From Lactobacillus kullabergensis (GTDB lineage: Bacteria; Bacillota; Bacilli; Lactobacillales; Lactobacillaceae): a DNA stretch of 64,000 bases. Made by a program: the position numbers and the translations under genes. Below are positions 26,845 through 36,367 of the stretch, piece by piece. Under the pieces are notes generated by a model. It searched no databases. It saw only the letters and a program-made list of their open reading frames with translations, and was not told the DNA's origin. How positions within the stretch are numbered: the first letter of the stretch is position 1; each line of letters starts with the position of its first letter. The stretch is from positions 1,640,671 through 1,704,670 of the forward strand of contig NZ_KQ033871.1 in NCBI RefSeq assembly GCF_000967195.1, read 5' to 3'.

Positions 26845-27278
26845 TATTTAACATCCCCTACTTTTTTGTGATTCATAACAGTTAGTTGATTATTAGTTAC
26901 TTTTCCTATAACCCAACTAAAGAATTTAGTGGTATAAGCAGTTACAACTAACAAAATGATTGTAGAAGCAATTACCACTATAATTAGTTGTATTCCCTGC
27001 TCTTTCATAATCTTTAAATTTGCGGCTAAAGAGATTCCAGAGGGAACAAACATGAAACTAATTAGTGAGATTAGTGCACTGCCAAAAGAATCTACCCATT
27101 CAACTTTGATTACATGAAAAGTCAATAAAAAATAAAGCAAAACTAACCCAATCACTGGAGTCGGTACGGGAAAAGACTTTGGCATCAAATCAGAAATTAC
27201 TTGTGCCACAAACAAAATTGCAGCATAAATAAACATTTGTACTAAAATTGGAGCTGATTTTGTTTTTTCTTTTTTCAT
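26844..27278 (-). CDS. lrgA: LrgA family holin-like protein
   Basis: A 144-residue membrane protein with four hydrophobic helices, LrgA/CidA family, partner of LrgB. The family features VISDLMPKSFPVPTPVIGLVLLYFLL and VPSGISLAANLKIMKEQG are visible. A longer frame starts at 27320, but the ATG at 27278 follows AAAGGA at good spacing and gives the normal N-terminus MKKEKTKS. Confidence 0.93.
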   Translation of the reverse strand: MKKEKTKSAPILVQMFIYAAILFVAQVISDLMPKSFPVPTPVIGLVLLYFLLTFHVIKVEWVDSFGSALISLISFMFVPSGISLAANLKIMKEQGIQLIIVVIASTIILLVVTAYTTKFFSWVIGKVTNNQLTVMNHKKVGDVK

Positions 27279-27364
27279 AAGATCGATTTCCTTTCTCATT
27301 TTCAGCTTTCTTGCTTTCAAGTAATAAGATAATAGAAAATATGATTTTTGTAAGCGATTAACTC

Positions 27365-27395
27365 GTGAATTGCAAAAAATGACCTGTGAACTGCA
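27365..27395 (-). promoter_or_regulatory. direct repeats upstream of lrgA, possible LytTR boxes
   Basis: Two near-identical 10-mers (plus strand GTGAATTGCA at 27365 and GTGAACTGCA at 27386) are spaced exactly 21 bp, two helical turns, as expected for LytTR-domain dimers. The second repeat also forms part of the lytSR terminator, so the interpretation is ambiguous. Confidence 0.45.
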
Positions 27396-27416
27396 CTAAA
27401 GCAAATTCACAAGTCA
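27374..27416 (-). terminator. terminator of lytSR
   Basis: An 11-bp stem with one wobble (27380-27390 with 27406-27416) and 15-nt loop, followed by T6 on the minus strand. Confidence 0.7.
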
Positions 27417-27435
27417 ATATAAATTAGAGAACTAT

Positions 27436-28173
27436 TTACAAACCTAATTTTTGATTTAATTCTTTGCGGTAGGATCGACCTACCTGAACTCTGGAATCAT
27501 TATTCATAATCAACATCAATGTATGATTAAACCAGGGCTGGACCTCCTTGATATCTTCAATATTTACAATTGCATTTCTATGGACTTGTAGAAAGCATGA
27601 ATCTGTTAGTCGTTCCTTTAGCCAAGCTAAGGTCTTGCGTGTTTCATATTTTTGCTTGTTCGTTTCAATTGTTAGTACACCATTATTAACCGTTGCAGCT
27701 ATTACTTCCAGTTTCTTAATAACTACGTTGCGATCTTCAAGTTCAATACTAAGAACGTCACTTCCCGCTTTTTGCGCCTGCACAGCATTGTTATTTTGAC
27801 TGTTTAAAACTTTCACAGCCTTTTGCAGTGCCTGATCAACCCTCTCTTGTTCGAATGGTTTTAAGACATAGTCAAGTGCACCAACGTCAAAAGCCTTCAC
27901 GGCATAATTATCATACGCAGTAGCAAATACAATCATCGGTGAATAGCTCAGTTGTTTCAATTCATCGGCCAGTTCAAAGCCGTTTTCTTCATTAAGCGAA
28001 ATGTCCAAAAACAGCAAGTCAATTTTATATTTAAGCAAAGTTCCCTGTGCTTCCTTGATATCTTCTGCTTCATAGAGTTTAACGGTTTGCTTATTTAAAA
28101 CTGAACTTTTTTTGATCAAATAAGATAATTCAGTGCGGGCTAATGGTTCATCATCAACTACCAAAATTTTCAT
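27436..28173 (-). CDS. lytR: LytTR response regulator
   Basis: A 245-residue two-component regulator. The receiver domain (about 1-120) shows VVDDEPLAR, the phospho-accepting Asp in LLFLDISLNEENG and the Lys in DYVLKPFE. A LytTR DNA-binding domain fills the C-terminal 100 residues (FLQVHRNAIVNIEDIKEVQPW...VGRSYRKEL). The ATG at 28173 follows GGGGGAG; the longer frame is rejected. It overlaps the kinase gene by 20 nt. It probably activates lrgAB, as LytSR does in staphylococci and streptococci. Confidence 0.93.
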   Translation of the reverse strand: MKILVVDDEPLARTELSYLIKKSSVLNKQTVKLYEAEDIKEAQGTLLKYKIDLLFLDISLNEENGFELADELKQLSYSPMIVFATAYDNYAVKAFDVGALDYVLKPFEQERVDQALQKAVKVLNSQNNNAVQAQKAGSDVLSIELEDRNVVIKKLEVIAATVNNGVLTIETNKQKYETRKTLAWLKERLTDSCFLQVHRNAIVNIEDIKEVQPWFNHTLMLIMNNDSRVQVGRSYRKELNQKLGL

Positions 28174-29932
28174 TTTTAGCTCCCCCTTGACCTTCAAAAT
28201 CACTTTTTTCAGCTTGTCTCAATGGTATCTCGGTTTTAAAAGTAGTTCCATTTTTACCAGTTTTGATATGCAATTGACTATTTGTGCCATATAAACCTAT
28301 CAGACGCTTATTTAAATTATAGAGTGCCGTACCACTGCCGCCAGATTCACTTATTGGCTCTTGACCCAGCCTTTTTAAAATTTCCGGTTTAATACCAACA
28401 CCATTATCACTTACTAAAATCTGCAAGTAATCTTTTTTTTGACTTAAATTAATGATAATTTTGTTACCAGTTTTTCTGCCTTTGAAGGCATGTTTGATAG
28501 CATTTTCCACAAAGATTTGTAAACAAAACGATGGCAGAAGCGTACTATCAGGCACACTTATTTGATAGTCAATTTTAAATTTATGCGGAAAACGCAGCTC
28601 TTCAATTCCAGTATAAGCACTAACATACCTTTTTTCCTGATCAAGGGTAATTTCTTTTTCCTGGCCATTTTTCAAACTTAATCTAAAAAATGTACTAAGC
28701 TGCATTAAAGCTCTGTGAGCTTCACTAACATCAACCCTCATTAAGGCGCCAATTGTATTAATTGCATTAAATAAAAAATGCGGATTAATTTGAACTTGTA
28801 ATGCCCGAATTTCAGCTTCATTTACCAAACTGGTCTGCTGTTCTGCAATGCCAATAGCCAATTGTCCTGAAAAAATCATAGCAAGACCGCGAACCAAATT
28901 TTCTTCAACTACTGTCATTTCTTGTTCAGCACAAAAGTACAGCTTTAGTGCTCCAATCGTTTTTTTGTTTACTTGCAGTGGACAAACGATAGCGGATGTT
29001 AATGGGCAATTCGGATGAGGACAACCAATTTCTTCTTTTGAATGAGCCAGTTTTTCATGTCCTGAAGCAATAACTGTTTTAGATAAATCAGTTATTACCG
29101 GCTCACCAGCAATGTGGTGATCTTGTCCAGCGCCAACATGAGCCAGTACATTAACACGATCAGTTAAGCCAACCGCATCAAAATTAGTGTATTTTTTGAT
29201 AATTTTACAGACATGCTCTGCAGAATCAAAGTCCAGTCCATGGCGAAAATAAGGCAATGTTTTATTAGCCAATTCCAAAACGTCTTTAGTTTGCACAGCC
29301 CGCAATTGACGCTCATTTGATAAATAGGTTTTCAAAATTTCTATAAACAAGCAAGAACCAATTGTGTTTAACAATATCATGGGTACAAAAATTAATTTAA
29401 TCAAGCCGAAACCATGAAATGCAAAAATAAAGGCCATCTGAATTAGTTCTGCTAAAAAAGATAAAACTGCTACCCAAAAAGTAGAAGGATACAAGTTATT
29501 TTTCTTAACCTTATCACCTAAAACGCCAATTAAATACCCAATTAAAACTGAACTGACAATATAAAAATAATCCGAAAAGCCACCAAAAATCACACGGTGT
29601 AAACCACCCACTAACCCAACTAGAAGTCCTACATAGGGTCCAGCAGTCAAACTTGCAGTAGTGATAACCAACATCCTGGTATTTGCTATTGAATCAGATT
29701 GAGGTAATTCTGTCAGAATAAGCGGGGTAACTATTTCTTTTGTGCTCGAAATTTCTACACCAGTGAGATTGGCAATGACAACGAAGAGTGAAAAAATGAT
29801 AAATAACCAGATTTGCGATTTTAAGGTTCTTTTTTCAATTAAATCCCTAAAAAATCGCATGTTAACAAGGAGAAACGCCAGAATCATAATAATACCCAGG
29901 CGTTCTGATAATAATATGAATAGACTGAACAC
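28154..29932 (-). CDS. lytS: LytS sensor histidine kinase
   Basis: A membrane sensor kinase of 592 residues. The 5TM-5TMR_LYT sensor occupies about residues 5-180, a GAF domain about 220-360, and the kinase core has the phospho-accepting His in LQVQINPHFLFNAINT, N-box FVENAIKHAF, G1 DNGVGI and G2 GSGTALYNLNKRL. The frame opens at a TTG (29944), but GGAG lies 6 nt before a GTG at 29932, which also gives the usual short N-terminus before the first helix. It senses envelope state or pyruvate-type metabolites in relatives and signals to LytR. Confidence 0.93.
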   Translation of the reverse strand: MFSLFILLSERLGIIMILAFLLVNMRFFRDLIEKRTLKSQIWLFIIFSLFVVIANLTGVEISSTKEIVTPLILTELPQSDSIANTRMLVITTASLTAGPYVGLLVGLVGGLHRVIFGGFSDYFYIVSSVLIGYLIGVLGDKVKKNNLYPSTFWVAVLSFLAELIQMAFIFAFHGFGLIKLIFVPMILLNTIGSCLFIEILKTYLSNERQLRAVQTKDVLELANKTLPYFRHGLDFDSAEHVCKIIKKYTNFDAVGLTDRVNVLAHVGAGQDHHIAGEPVITDLSKTVIASGHEKLAHSKEEIGCPHPNCPLTSAIVCPLQVNKKTIGALKLYFCAEQEMTVVEENLVRGLAMIFSGQLAIGIAEQQTSLVNEAEIRALQVQINPHFLFNAINTIGALMRVDVSEAHRALMQLSTFFRLSLKNGQEKEITLDQEKRYVSAYTGIEELRFPHKFKIDYQISVPDSTLLPSFCLQIFVENAIKHAFKGRKTGNKIIINLSQKKDYLQILVSDNGVGIKPEILKRLGQEPISESGGSGTALYNLNKRLIGLYGTNSQLHIKTGKNGTTFKTEIPLRQAEKSDFEGQGGAKNENFGS

Positions 29933-30221
29933 GTTTTTCTCCAATCCGTAAACTAAGCTGGAATTAACCTTTTATATCATATAAGTATGACAATTTTTTC
30001 AGCTTACGCAATAGAAATCGTATTCAACTGCTCAAAATAGTGGCTGAAATGATTAAATCTTCGCCTTAAATTCACTAAGATTTTTGAAACTTATTGCTTA
30101 TGAAATTTATTAAACAGATAAAGGGCAGTCATCTAACTGGTAATTTGCTTTTATTTATTTGCTGTCAAGTGATACCATTAATAATATATTAATTGCTAAA
30201 GCAGTTTAAAAGGAGAGAAAA

Positions 30222-30821
30222 ATGAAACTAAAGAAATCACTAATTTCAGTCATTGCTTTAATAAGCTTGGGGACGGTCGGAAGTCAGATCAACAATTCCG
30301 CAACTACTGTAGAAGCGAAAAAAGTACCAACCGTTTATCCTAAGGCAATGCGGGGCAACTGGTATTTTTTCAATAAAGAAGATATAAATTATCCGTTCGT
30401 CACCAAAGAAACTTTTACTAAAACTAAAGTTACCAGAACATATTATTATGGCGAAAATCCTAAAAAAATGAAGATGGGAACTGATTCTAAATTTTTACAT
30501 AAATATATCCCACATACTGCCACAGATGCACTTGGCAGCGATGATAATAAAGCTTTACATTGGGAGTTTCTAACTGGTTATAAAAAAGAAGGTGGCCATA
30601 AATGGTTGAACGTAAAACAGTGGAACTCAACTAATGCCATCGGCGGTCACGAAGAAGATGGAGGTCTTTTTTACAACGTGTCTAAGCTTAAAGGACATCA
30701 AGTATTAACTGAGGCTAATGTTATGCATGGCAGCAAAATACACAATTGTGCTCACTGGTACCGTTCCAAGAAATTGGCCCGGAAATGGTCATTACATGAA
30801 TACAAAGGATTTTTATATTAA
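30222..30821 (+). CDS. secreted lineage-specific protein, paralogue of 50069 gene
   Basis: A 199-residue protein with a signal peptide (MKLKKSLISVIALISLG...TTVEAKK). I do not recognise the family. It shares the pattern MRGxWY (about 45-50), then Y-N/T-V-S-K-L-K-G-H-Q-V-L-T (about 154-165) and A-H-W-Y-x-S-x-K-L-A (about 178-187) with the protein at 50069-50602, so both belong to a small secreted family rich in Lys, Tyr and Trp. The SD AAGGAGAG precedes the ATG. Monocistronic, with a terminator about 100 nt downstream. Confidence 0.75.
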   Translation: MKLKKSLISVIALISLGTVGSQINNSATTVEAKKVPTVYPKAMRGNWYFFNKEDINYPFVTKETFTKTKVTRTYYYGENPKKMKMGTDSKFLHKYIPHTATDALGSDDNKALHWEFLTGYKKEGGHKWLNVKQWNSTNAIGGHEEDGGLFYNVSKLKGHQVLTEANVMHGSKIHNCAHWYRSKKLARKWSLHEYKGFLY

Positions 30822-30921
30822 CGTTTTTATATAGTCAATATTTTTTAATCTTTTATTTATAATGCAATAGAGTGATCTATATAATTGAAGACATTCAGCT
30901 TATAAGCATTAATTTACAAGC

Positions 30922-30964
30922 AAAAACTGCACTGAGCTTTTTAAACAGCCCAGTGCAGTTTTTG
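30922..30964. terminator. bidirectional terminator, fruA side
   Basis: A long stem, AAAAACTGCACTG with CAGTGCAGTTTTT plus an inner extension, lies between convergent transcripts. It ends fruA on the minus strand and may serve the secreted-protein gene on plus. Confidence 0.85.
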
Positions 30965-30984
30965 TATAATTCAATTAAATTTTG

Positions 30985-32955
30985 TTATTTATCTTCTTGT
31001 TGGTAAACCGGCTTTTTCCACAGACCTAAAATGACGCCTGCAACAATGGAGCCAATAAGAGTAGCAACAAAGTAAAGCACAATATGGTTAGCAAGCGGAG
31101 ATACCCAGAGACCACCGTGAGGTGCAGGAACACCGATGCGCCATATGCCCACTAAGGCACCACCAACAGCAGAACCAATGATGCATGAAGGCAGAACGTG
31201 TCCAGGATCAGCTGCAGCAAACGGAATTGCACCTTCAGTAATGAAGGAAAAACCTAAAATCCAGTTGGTTAAACCTGCACGGCGTTCATCTAAAGTATAT
31301 TTATTCTTAAAGAAAGTCGTACCAATTGCAGTCGCAAATGGTGGTACCATACCCCCAACCATTACGGCAGCCATCATTACAGCAGCAACAGTTGAATGCG
31401 GGTCGTTGGCAAAAGCACCAGAGGCAAAGACGTAAGCAGCCTTGTTGAAAGGTCCACCCATATCAATTGACATCATGGCAGCTAAAATAGTTGTCAAAAC
31501 AGCTAAGTTGCCCGTACCCATTTGGTTTAAAAAGTTAGTAATGGCGAAGTTAACTGCACTAAAGATTGGGTTAACAATGTAGTACATGATAAGAGCAATG
31601 AAGAGCAGGCTCAAGATTGGATAAATGAGCATTGGCTTCATTCCTTCAAGAGACTTCGGCAATTTAGCAAACAATTTTTTTAAGCCGACTACCAAGTATC
31701 CGGCAATAAATCCAGAAGCCAGGCCGCCTAAGAAACCGGCAGGTGATTTAGCATTAGTTACCACATTGGCAACATAAGCACCACCGTAGGCACCACTGTA
31801 GACCGTAGCCATAAAACCACCGACAAAACCAGGCATTAAAGCAGGCAGGTCACCGATTGATTCAGCGATGTAACCTGACAAAATTGGTACCATGAAAGCA
31901 AAGGCCATGTTACCAGCATTATTCAAGAAAATAAATGCAGGAGATTTTGGACCACCAGCATAGTTTTCCACAATAAAGGAAATTGCCATTAAGATACCGC
32001 CACCGATAACAAATGGCAACATGTGGGAAACACCGTTCATGAGGTTCTTGTAAATTGAGCCCCAAACGCCTTCTTTAGCATTGTCACTATCATCGCTGCT
32101 CTTTTCACCATTTGAATGGTAAACGCTAGCTTTAGAATTCAAAATGTTATCAATCAATTCGTCAGGTTTGTTGATACCGTCAACAACTGGACGAGAAATT
32201 AACGGCTTGCCATCAAAACGAGGCATGTCAACTTTCTTATCAGACGCAATAACAACACCTTGAGCGCGGCTAATCTCATCAGCGGTCAATTTATCTTTGA
32301 CACCTTCTGAACCGTTGGTTTCAATGCGGACATCAACGCCACGTTTTTTGCCGGCTTTAATCAAAGCTTCTTGAGCCATGTAAGTGTGGGCAATGCCGTT
32401 AATACATGCAGTAACGCCGACAATTAAAGGTTTTTCTTCCTTCTTACTGTCACTGGTACTTGCAGCCTGCGCTTTTTCAGCTTGCTTGTCTTGATCCTTT
32501 TGTTTTTCAGCATCTTCAAAAAGCTGAATTACCTCTTCAGGGGTTTGCGCCTCTTTAAGTGCGCTAACAAGATCCGGATCAATTAGTAAACCAGATAACT
32601 TAGCTAGAGCTTCAAGGTGAGTGTTATCAGCACCATCAGGTGCAGTAATCATAAAGAATAAATGAACTGGTTGACCATCAAGCGAATTATAATCAATTCC
32701 CTTTTCGCTTTTAGCAAAAAGCACGCGTGCCTTGTTAATTGTCTTATTACGGGCATGAGGCATTGCAATTCCATCACCAATACCGGTGGTAGATTCATTT
32801 TCACGAGCCCAAATTGACTTAATGAATTCATCTTCGTCATTGACGATGCCAGTTTTGACTTCTAAATCAGCCATTTCCTTAACAGCATCTTCTTTATTAG
32901 TCGCTTTAAGCGCCATAATCATGGATTCAGGAGCCAAAATATCTTTAATTTTCAT
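30985..32955 (-). CDS. fruA: fructose PTS transporter EIIABC
   Basis: A 656-residue fused fructose-specific phosphotransferase component that imports fructose as fructose-1-phosphate. EIIA comes first (about 1-150; phospho-His in IAMPHARNK), then EIIB (about 175-275; phospho-Cys in VGVTACINGIAHTYMAQEAL) and the polytopic EIIC (about 310-650; GGPFNKAAYVF and ITEGAIPFAAADPGH). Last gene of fruR-fruK-fruA, 17 nt after fruK. Confidence 0.96.
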   Translation of the reverse strand: MKIKDILAPESMIMALKATNKEDAVKEMADLEVKTGIVNDEDEFIKSIWARENESTTGIGDGIAMPHARNKTINKARVLFAKSEKGIDYNSLDGQPVHLFFMITAPDGADNTHLEALAKLSGLLIDPDLVSALKEAQTPEEVIQLFEDAEKQKDQDKQAEKAQAASTSDSKKEEKPLIVGVTACINGIAHTYMAQEALIKAGKKRGVDVRIETNGSEGVKDKLTADEISRAQGVVIASDKKVDMPRFDGKPLISRPVVDGINKPDELIDNILNSKASVYHSNGEKSSDDSDNAKEGVWGSIYKNLMNGVSHMLPFVIGGGILMAISFIVENYAGGPKSPAFIFLNNAGNMAFAFMVPILSGYIAESIGDLPALMPGFVGGFMATVYSGAYGGAYVANVVTNAKSPAGFLGGLASGFIAGYLVVGLKKLFAKLPKSLEGMKPMLIYPILSLLFIALIMYYIVNPIFSAVNFAITNFLNQMGTGNLAVLTTILAAMMSIDMGGPFNKAAYVFASGAFANDPHSTVAAVMMAAVMVGGMVPPFATAIGTTFFKNKYTLDERRAGLTNWILGFSFITEGAIPFAAADPGHVLPSCIIGSAVGGALVGIWRIGVPAPHGGLWVSPLANHIVLYFVATLIGSIVAGVILGLWKKPVYQQEDK

Positions 32956-32972
32956 TTTAAATTCTCCTCAAA

Positions 32973-33887
32973 TTACGAAATTTCTTCAACATTAATTTGC
33001 GGCAAGACCGCATCAATCTGACTTTTAACAGCAATATCTTTAGTAAAGGCAGTGGCAGCACCACAGGCCATACCGATGCGGAAACTTTCGGCCGGATCTT
33101 TCGTTTTAACATAAGTACCGACAAAGCCAGCTGTCATTGAATCTCCAGCTCCAACCGAATTAACGGCAGTACCAACCGCTGCTTTGGCATGATAAAAGTG
33201 TTTAGGTGTAATCAAGTAGCCACCTTTACCAGCCATGGAGACCATAACATTTTGTGCACCCATGTCAAGCAATTTGCGCGCACACTCAAGCATTTCCTGA
33301 TCTGACTCAAATGTAGTTTTGAATAGATCAGCCAGTTCATGATGATTTGGTTTAATTACCAGTGGCTTATAACTCAAAGTGTCTAGCAAAGCCTGACCAG
33401 TAGTGTCAATTACAAATCCTGCTCCTGCTTCTTTAATAATAGGTAAGAGTTCTTTATAAAAATCAACTGGCAAGCTTGGTGCTAGGGAGCCACTCAAAAC
33501 CACAATGTCACCTTTTTGCAAATCGCTAAGACGTGCTTTAAAAGCGGTTATTTCCTGATCTGTAATATTAGGACCAGCGGCATTAATCTCTGACTCCTCT
33601 TCTGCATGTATTTTAACGTTCACGCGAGTCACGTCAGAAATAGTGACAAAATCATTAACAATGCGGCGCTGGTTTAGCTGACGTACCAGCTCTTTGCCAG
33701 TAAAACCACCAACAAAGCCCCAGGCAGTATTATCTATATCCAACTGGTTAAGAATTTGGGAAACATTAATTCCCTTGCCGCCTGCCAGAAACGTGCAGTT
33801 ATCAGCACGATTAACTTCACCACGGTTAACCTGCTCTAATTGAATTACATAATCCAAAGCAGGATTAACGGTAACCGTATAAATCAT
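32973..33887 (-). CDS. fruK: 1-phosphofructokinase
   Basis: A 304-residue PfkB-family kinase that phosphorylates fructose-1-phosphate to fructose-1,6-bisphosphate. It begins IYTVTVNPALDYV, has the sugar-site GGKGINVSQIL and the catalytic motif NSVGAGDSMTAGFVG (catalytic Asp). The ATG at 33887 follows AAGGAG and overlaps the fruR stop by one base. Confidence 0.95.
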   Translation of the reverse strand: MIYTVTVNPALDYVIQLEQVNRGEVNRADNCTFLAGGKGINVSQILNQLDIDNTAWGFVGGFTGKELVRQLNQRRIVNDFVTISDVTRVNVKIHAEEESEINAAGPNITDQEITAFKARLSDLQKGDIVVLSGSLAPSLPVDFYKELLPIIKEAGAGFVIDTTGQALLDTLSYKPLVIKPNHHELADLFKTTFESDQEMLECARKLLDMGAQNVMVSMAGKGGYLITPKHFYHAKAAVGTAVNSVGAGDSMTAGFVGTYVKTKDPAESFRIGMACGAATAFTKDIAVKSQIDAVLPQINVEEIS

Positions 33888-34642
33888 TAGCAAATCTCCT
33901 TCAAATTAATTTTAGCGGGCAAGAATTTTTTATTCTTGGCACTTAAAGAAGTAGTAAGAACTGTTACGTCTTTTACTTGTGCAAAAGTCGCAAAACTGCG
34001 CTCCCCAATTTTAGAAGTATCGGTCAAAATGTATGCCTGATCAGCCTGAGCAATCTCTATTTTCTTAATTGCTGCTTCTTCAGTATCAGGTGTAGTCAAG
34101 TTTCCCTGGCTATCAAGTCCATTGGTGCCAACGAAACTGGCAGAAAAGTTCATTTGCTGCAATTGCTTTAGAGCTGTTTGCCCCACCACAGCATGAGTAT
34201 TTTCTTTAATCCGACCACCTAAAAGTATAGTCTCAATTCCATGATTAAGGGCACAAAGAGCAGTTTCTAAACCATTTGTGACAATCGTTACTCCTGGAAT
34301 CATAGCAATAAAAGGAACCATTTCATAAGTTGTCGTACCTGCGTCAATAAAAATATAATCATCTTTATGCACAAAGTTTTTAACAGCATACTGAGCGATT
34401 AGCTTTTTATCATTATGATTCATTGAAAAACGAATGTGTTGCGACACATCATGAGTAAAGCTTTTGACTGACTGCGCACCACCATGCACTCTTTTGATTA
34501 AACCATGTTCTTCCATCTGGTTAAGATCACGCCTAATCGTTGATTCAGATGTTGAAGTCATTGCGCAAAGGTCGCTCACCCGACACAAGCCATGCTGGTT
34601 AACGTAGTCTTCAATCACTTTTTGCCGTTCCTGCGTTAACAT
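33887..34642 (-). CDS. fruR: DeoR-family regulator of the fructose operon
   Basis: A 251-residue DeoR regulator with an N-terminal winged helix (SDLCAMTSTSESTIRRDLNQMEEHGLIKRVHGGA) and a C-terminal sugar-phosphate sensor (IFIDAGTTTYEMVPF, TNGL, LGGRIKENTHAVVG). It likely represses fruRKA until fructose-1-phosphate binds. A GTG at 34651 lies too close to GGAGG; the ATG at 34642 is preferred. Direct repeats at 34692-34719 are candidate operators. Confidence 0.93.
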   Translation of the reverse strand: MLTQERQKVIEDYVNQHGLCRVSDLCAMTSTSESTIRRDLNQMEEHGLIKRVHGGAQSVKSFTHDVSQHIRFSMNHNDKKLIAQYAVKNFVHKDDYIFIDAGTTTYEMVPFIAMIPGVTIVTNGLETALCALNHGIETILLGGRIKENTHAVVGQTALKQLQQMNFSASFVGTNGLDSQGNLTTPDTEEAAIKKIEIAQADQAYILTDTSKIGERSFATFAQVKDVTVLTTSLSAKNKKFLPAKINLKEIC

Positions 34643-34691
34643 ACATTTCACCTCCAGTCAGTATTTTATGCGCTTTAATAATTAAAAGCAA

Positions 34692-34719
34692 TCATTTTCA
34701 ATCATAATTTGTCATTTTC
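34692..34719 (-). promoter_or_regulatory. candidate FruR operator direct repeats
   Basis: Two identical octamers (GAAAATGA on the minus strand, at 34692-34699 and 34712-34719) are spaced 20 bp start to start, upstream of fruR. Same-face direct repeats suit a DeoR-family repressor. Confidence 0.45.
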
Positions 34720-34761
34720 TTGCAAAAGCGAGCAAACTTAACATTTATTAGCCATATAAAT

Positions 34762-34811
34762 TAAAAAAGCAACTGATAATTCAAGTTTAACTAATACTGA
34801 ATTATTAGTTG
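34762..34811 (-). terminator. terminator of MFS efflux gene
   Basis: A 14-bp stem with a mismatch (34770-34783 with 34798-34811), followed by CTTTTTT on the minus strand. Confidence 0.75.
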
Positions 34812-34884
34812 ATATTACTTAAAAACAAGCAACAGTAAAATCTTAACTAGTTTTGTCTTATTTGTGGTTAATTCAACAAATTTT

Positions 34885-36270
34885 TTATTTTTCTTTTTCA
34901 GACAAGAATAATGAGCCTAAAAATCCGATTATTGCAAAAGTCAGCATTAAGACAAAACCCCAGCGGTATGCAACTGTCAAATTTGCAGTCTCAGCATTTG
35001 AAGTACCACTCGCACACAAGCTAATTACTAACATTGATAACGCCGTTCCCAGTGAGCCACCGATTTGTCTTACTGTGGAAGAACCCGCATTAGCATGTGC
35101 AGTCATTTGAGGTTCTACCACATTGATGCCTGCGGTAAACGTGGTCATCATAGTAAAAGATACGCCTACCATGCGTAAGGCATAGCATAAACTAATTAAA
35201 GCCAGACTTGTTTTGCTATTAAAAACAGTCATTGGGAACGTCCCTAATAAAAGCATAGAAAAACCAAAAAGTGCCAATTTTTTAATACCAAATTTATCAA
35301 ATAAAACGCCCGATACAGGATTGCAAATGATCATTAATAGAGCCCCTGGCATCATTACTAAACCAGAAGTTAATGCACTCTCTTGTCTAGTAGTTTGTAA
35401 ATATAAAGGTAAAACTAATTCAATTCCTACCATTGAAATGTTGCTAATAGTACTTAATAAAGTACACAAATCAAATTTTAAATTTTGAAAGACTCTAATA
35501 TTAAGCAAAGGTTTTTTCATATGCAACTGCCGACGACAAAATAACAGAATAATTAGCAGACCTATTGTAAAGAATGCAGCTATTGTAATCGTAACTTTAC
35601 CAGTGTTCCCAATATCTGACAGGGAGTACAAAATTAAACCAAAGCCGGCAATTGATTCAATAAATGATATTAAATCGGTAGTATTTCTATGGGGTTCAAT
35701 GATATTTTGCATACAAAAAGTTGCACAAATGGCTACCATACCACTGGCAATACTTAAAATGATAAAAAGCATTTGCCAGTCTGCATATTTTAAAATTAAT
35801 CCTGAAATTGTGGGACCAACAGCAGGTCCAAAACCAATTACTAGTCCAGTAATTCCCATCGCCACACCTCTTTTTTCAGGAGGAAACATAAGTAAAATGA
35901 CATTTTGAATAAAAGGCATTAAACTACCAGCCGCAACTGCTTCAATAATTCTGCCTAGCAATAGCACCGGAAAATTAGGCGCAAAAACACAAATAAGTGA
36001 ACCTGCTAAAAAAATAAGCATCATTGTTAAAAAGTTTTGTCTTAAGTTAAATGATTCAAAGATCCATGCCGACATGGGAATCATTAGCCCTACGACCAAT
36101 AAATAAGAAGTAGTAAGCCATTGAGCAGTGGATTGATTAACTTTAAAAACCGTCATTATTGTTGGCAGAGCATTATTGAGAAAAGTTTCGGCCAACAGCG
36201 AAACAAATGCTCCAAATAGTAAAACAGCCATCATTAAATTTCTTTTTTTACTAGAAATATTTTTGATCAT
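34885..36270 (-). CDS. MFS multidrug efflux transporter (DHA2 type)
   Basis: A 461-residue drug:H+ antiporter-like membrane protein with 12-14 helices. Motifs typical of the EmrB/QacA group: LNNALPTIMTVFKVNQSTAQWLTTSYLLVVGLMIP, LLGRIIEAVAAGSLMP and GFGPAVGPTISG (antiporter motif C). It is transcribed behind a MarR regulator and probably repressed by it through the TGTAGCATGCTACA palindromes. A 97-bp tandem duplication covers its start region, so its first 19 codons occur twice. Confidence 0.9.
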   Translation of the reverse strand: MIKNISSKKRNLMMAVLLFGAFVSLLAETFLNNALPTIMTVFKVNQSTAQWLTTSYLLVVGLMIPMSAWIFESFNLRQNFLTMMLIFLAGSLICVFAPNFPVLLLGRIIEAVAAGSLMPFIQNVILLMFPPEKRGVAMGITGLVIGFGPAVGPTISGLILKYADWQMLFIILSIASGMVAICATFCMQNIIEPHRNTTDLISFIESIAGFGLILYSLSDIGNTGKVTITIAAFFTIGLLIILLFCRRQLHMKKPLLNIRVFQNLKFDLCTLLSTISNISMVGIELVLPLYLQTTRQESALTSGLVMMPGALLMIICNPVSGVLFDKFGIKKLALFGFSMLLLGTFPMTVFNSKTSLALISLCYALRMVGVSFTMMTTFTAGINVVEPQMTAHANAGSSTVRQIGGSLGTALSMLVISLCASGTSNAETANLTVAYRWGFVLMLTFAIIGFLGSLFLSEKEK

Positions 36271-36286
36271 TTTTATCCTTTCATCT

Positions 36287-36302
36287 ATGTAGCATGCTAC
36301 AT
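36287..36302. promoter_or_regulatory. MarR-type palindromic operator, proximal copy
   Basis: A 16-bp perfect palindrome ATGTAGCATGCTACAT, 17 nt upstream of the MFS start. The second copy is at 36384-36399, and a related 14-bp palindrome lies before the marR gene at 36909-36922. Confidence 0.65.
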
Positions 36303-36307
36303 TTTTG

Positions 36308-36367
36308 TTAAAATAGTAAAACAGCCATCATTAAATTTCTTTTTTTACTAGAAATATTTTTGATCAT
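36308..36367 (-). other. 19-codon decoy ORF made by the duplication
   Basis: The distal repeat copy retains the MFS ribosome binding site (AAAGGAT) and ATG. It reads the first 19 MFS codons and then meets TAA at the repeat junction. If translated it could act as a leader peptide or attenuate the real gene downstream. It could equally be a neutral by-product. Confidence 0.6.

Noticed and set aside
34721-34740. cre site upstream of fruR (GCAAAAGCGAGCAAA region)
   Set aside because: It matches poorly outside the GCG core, so I did not call it.
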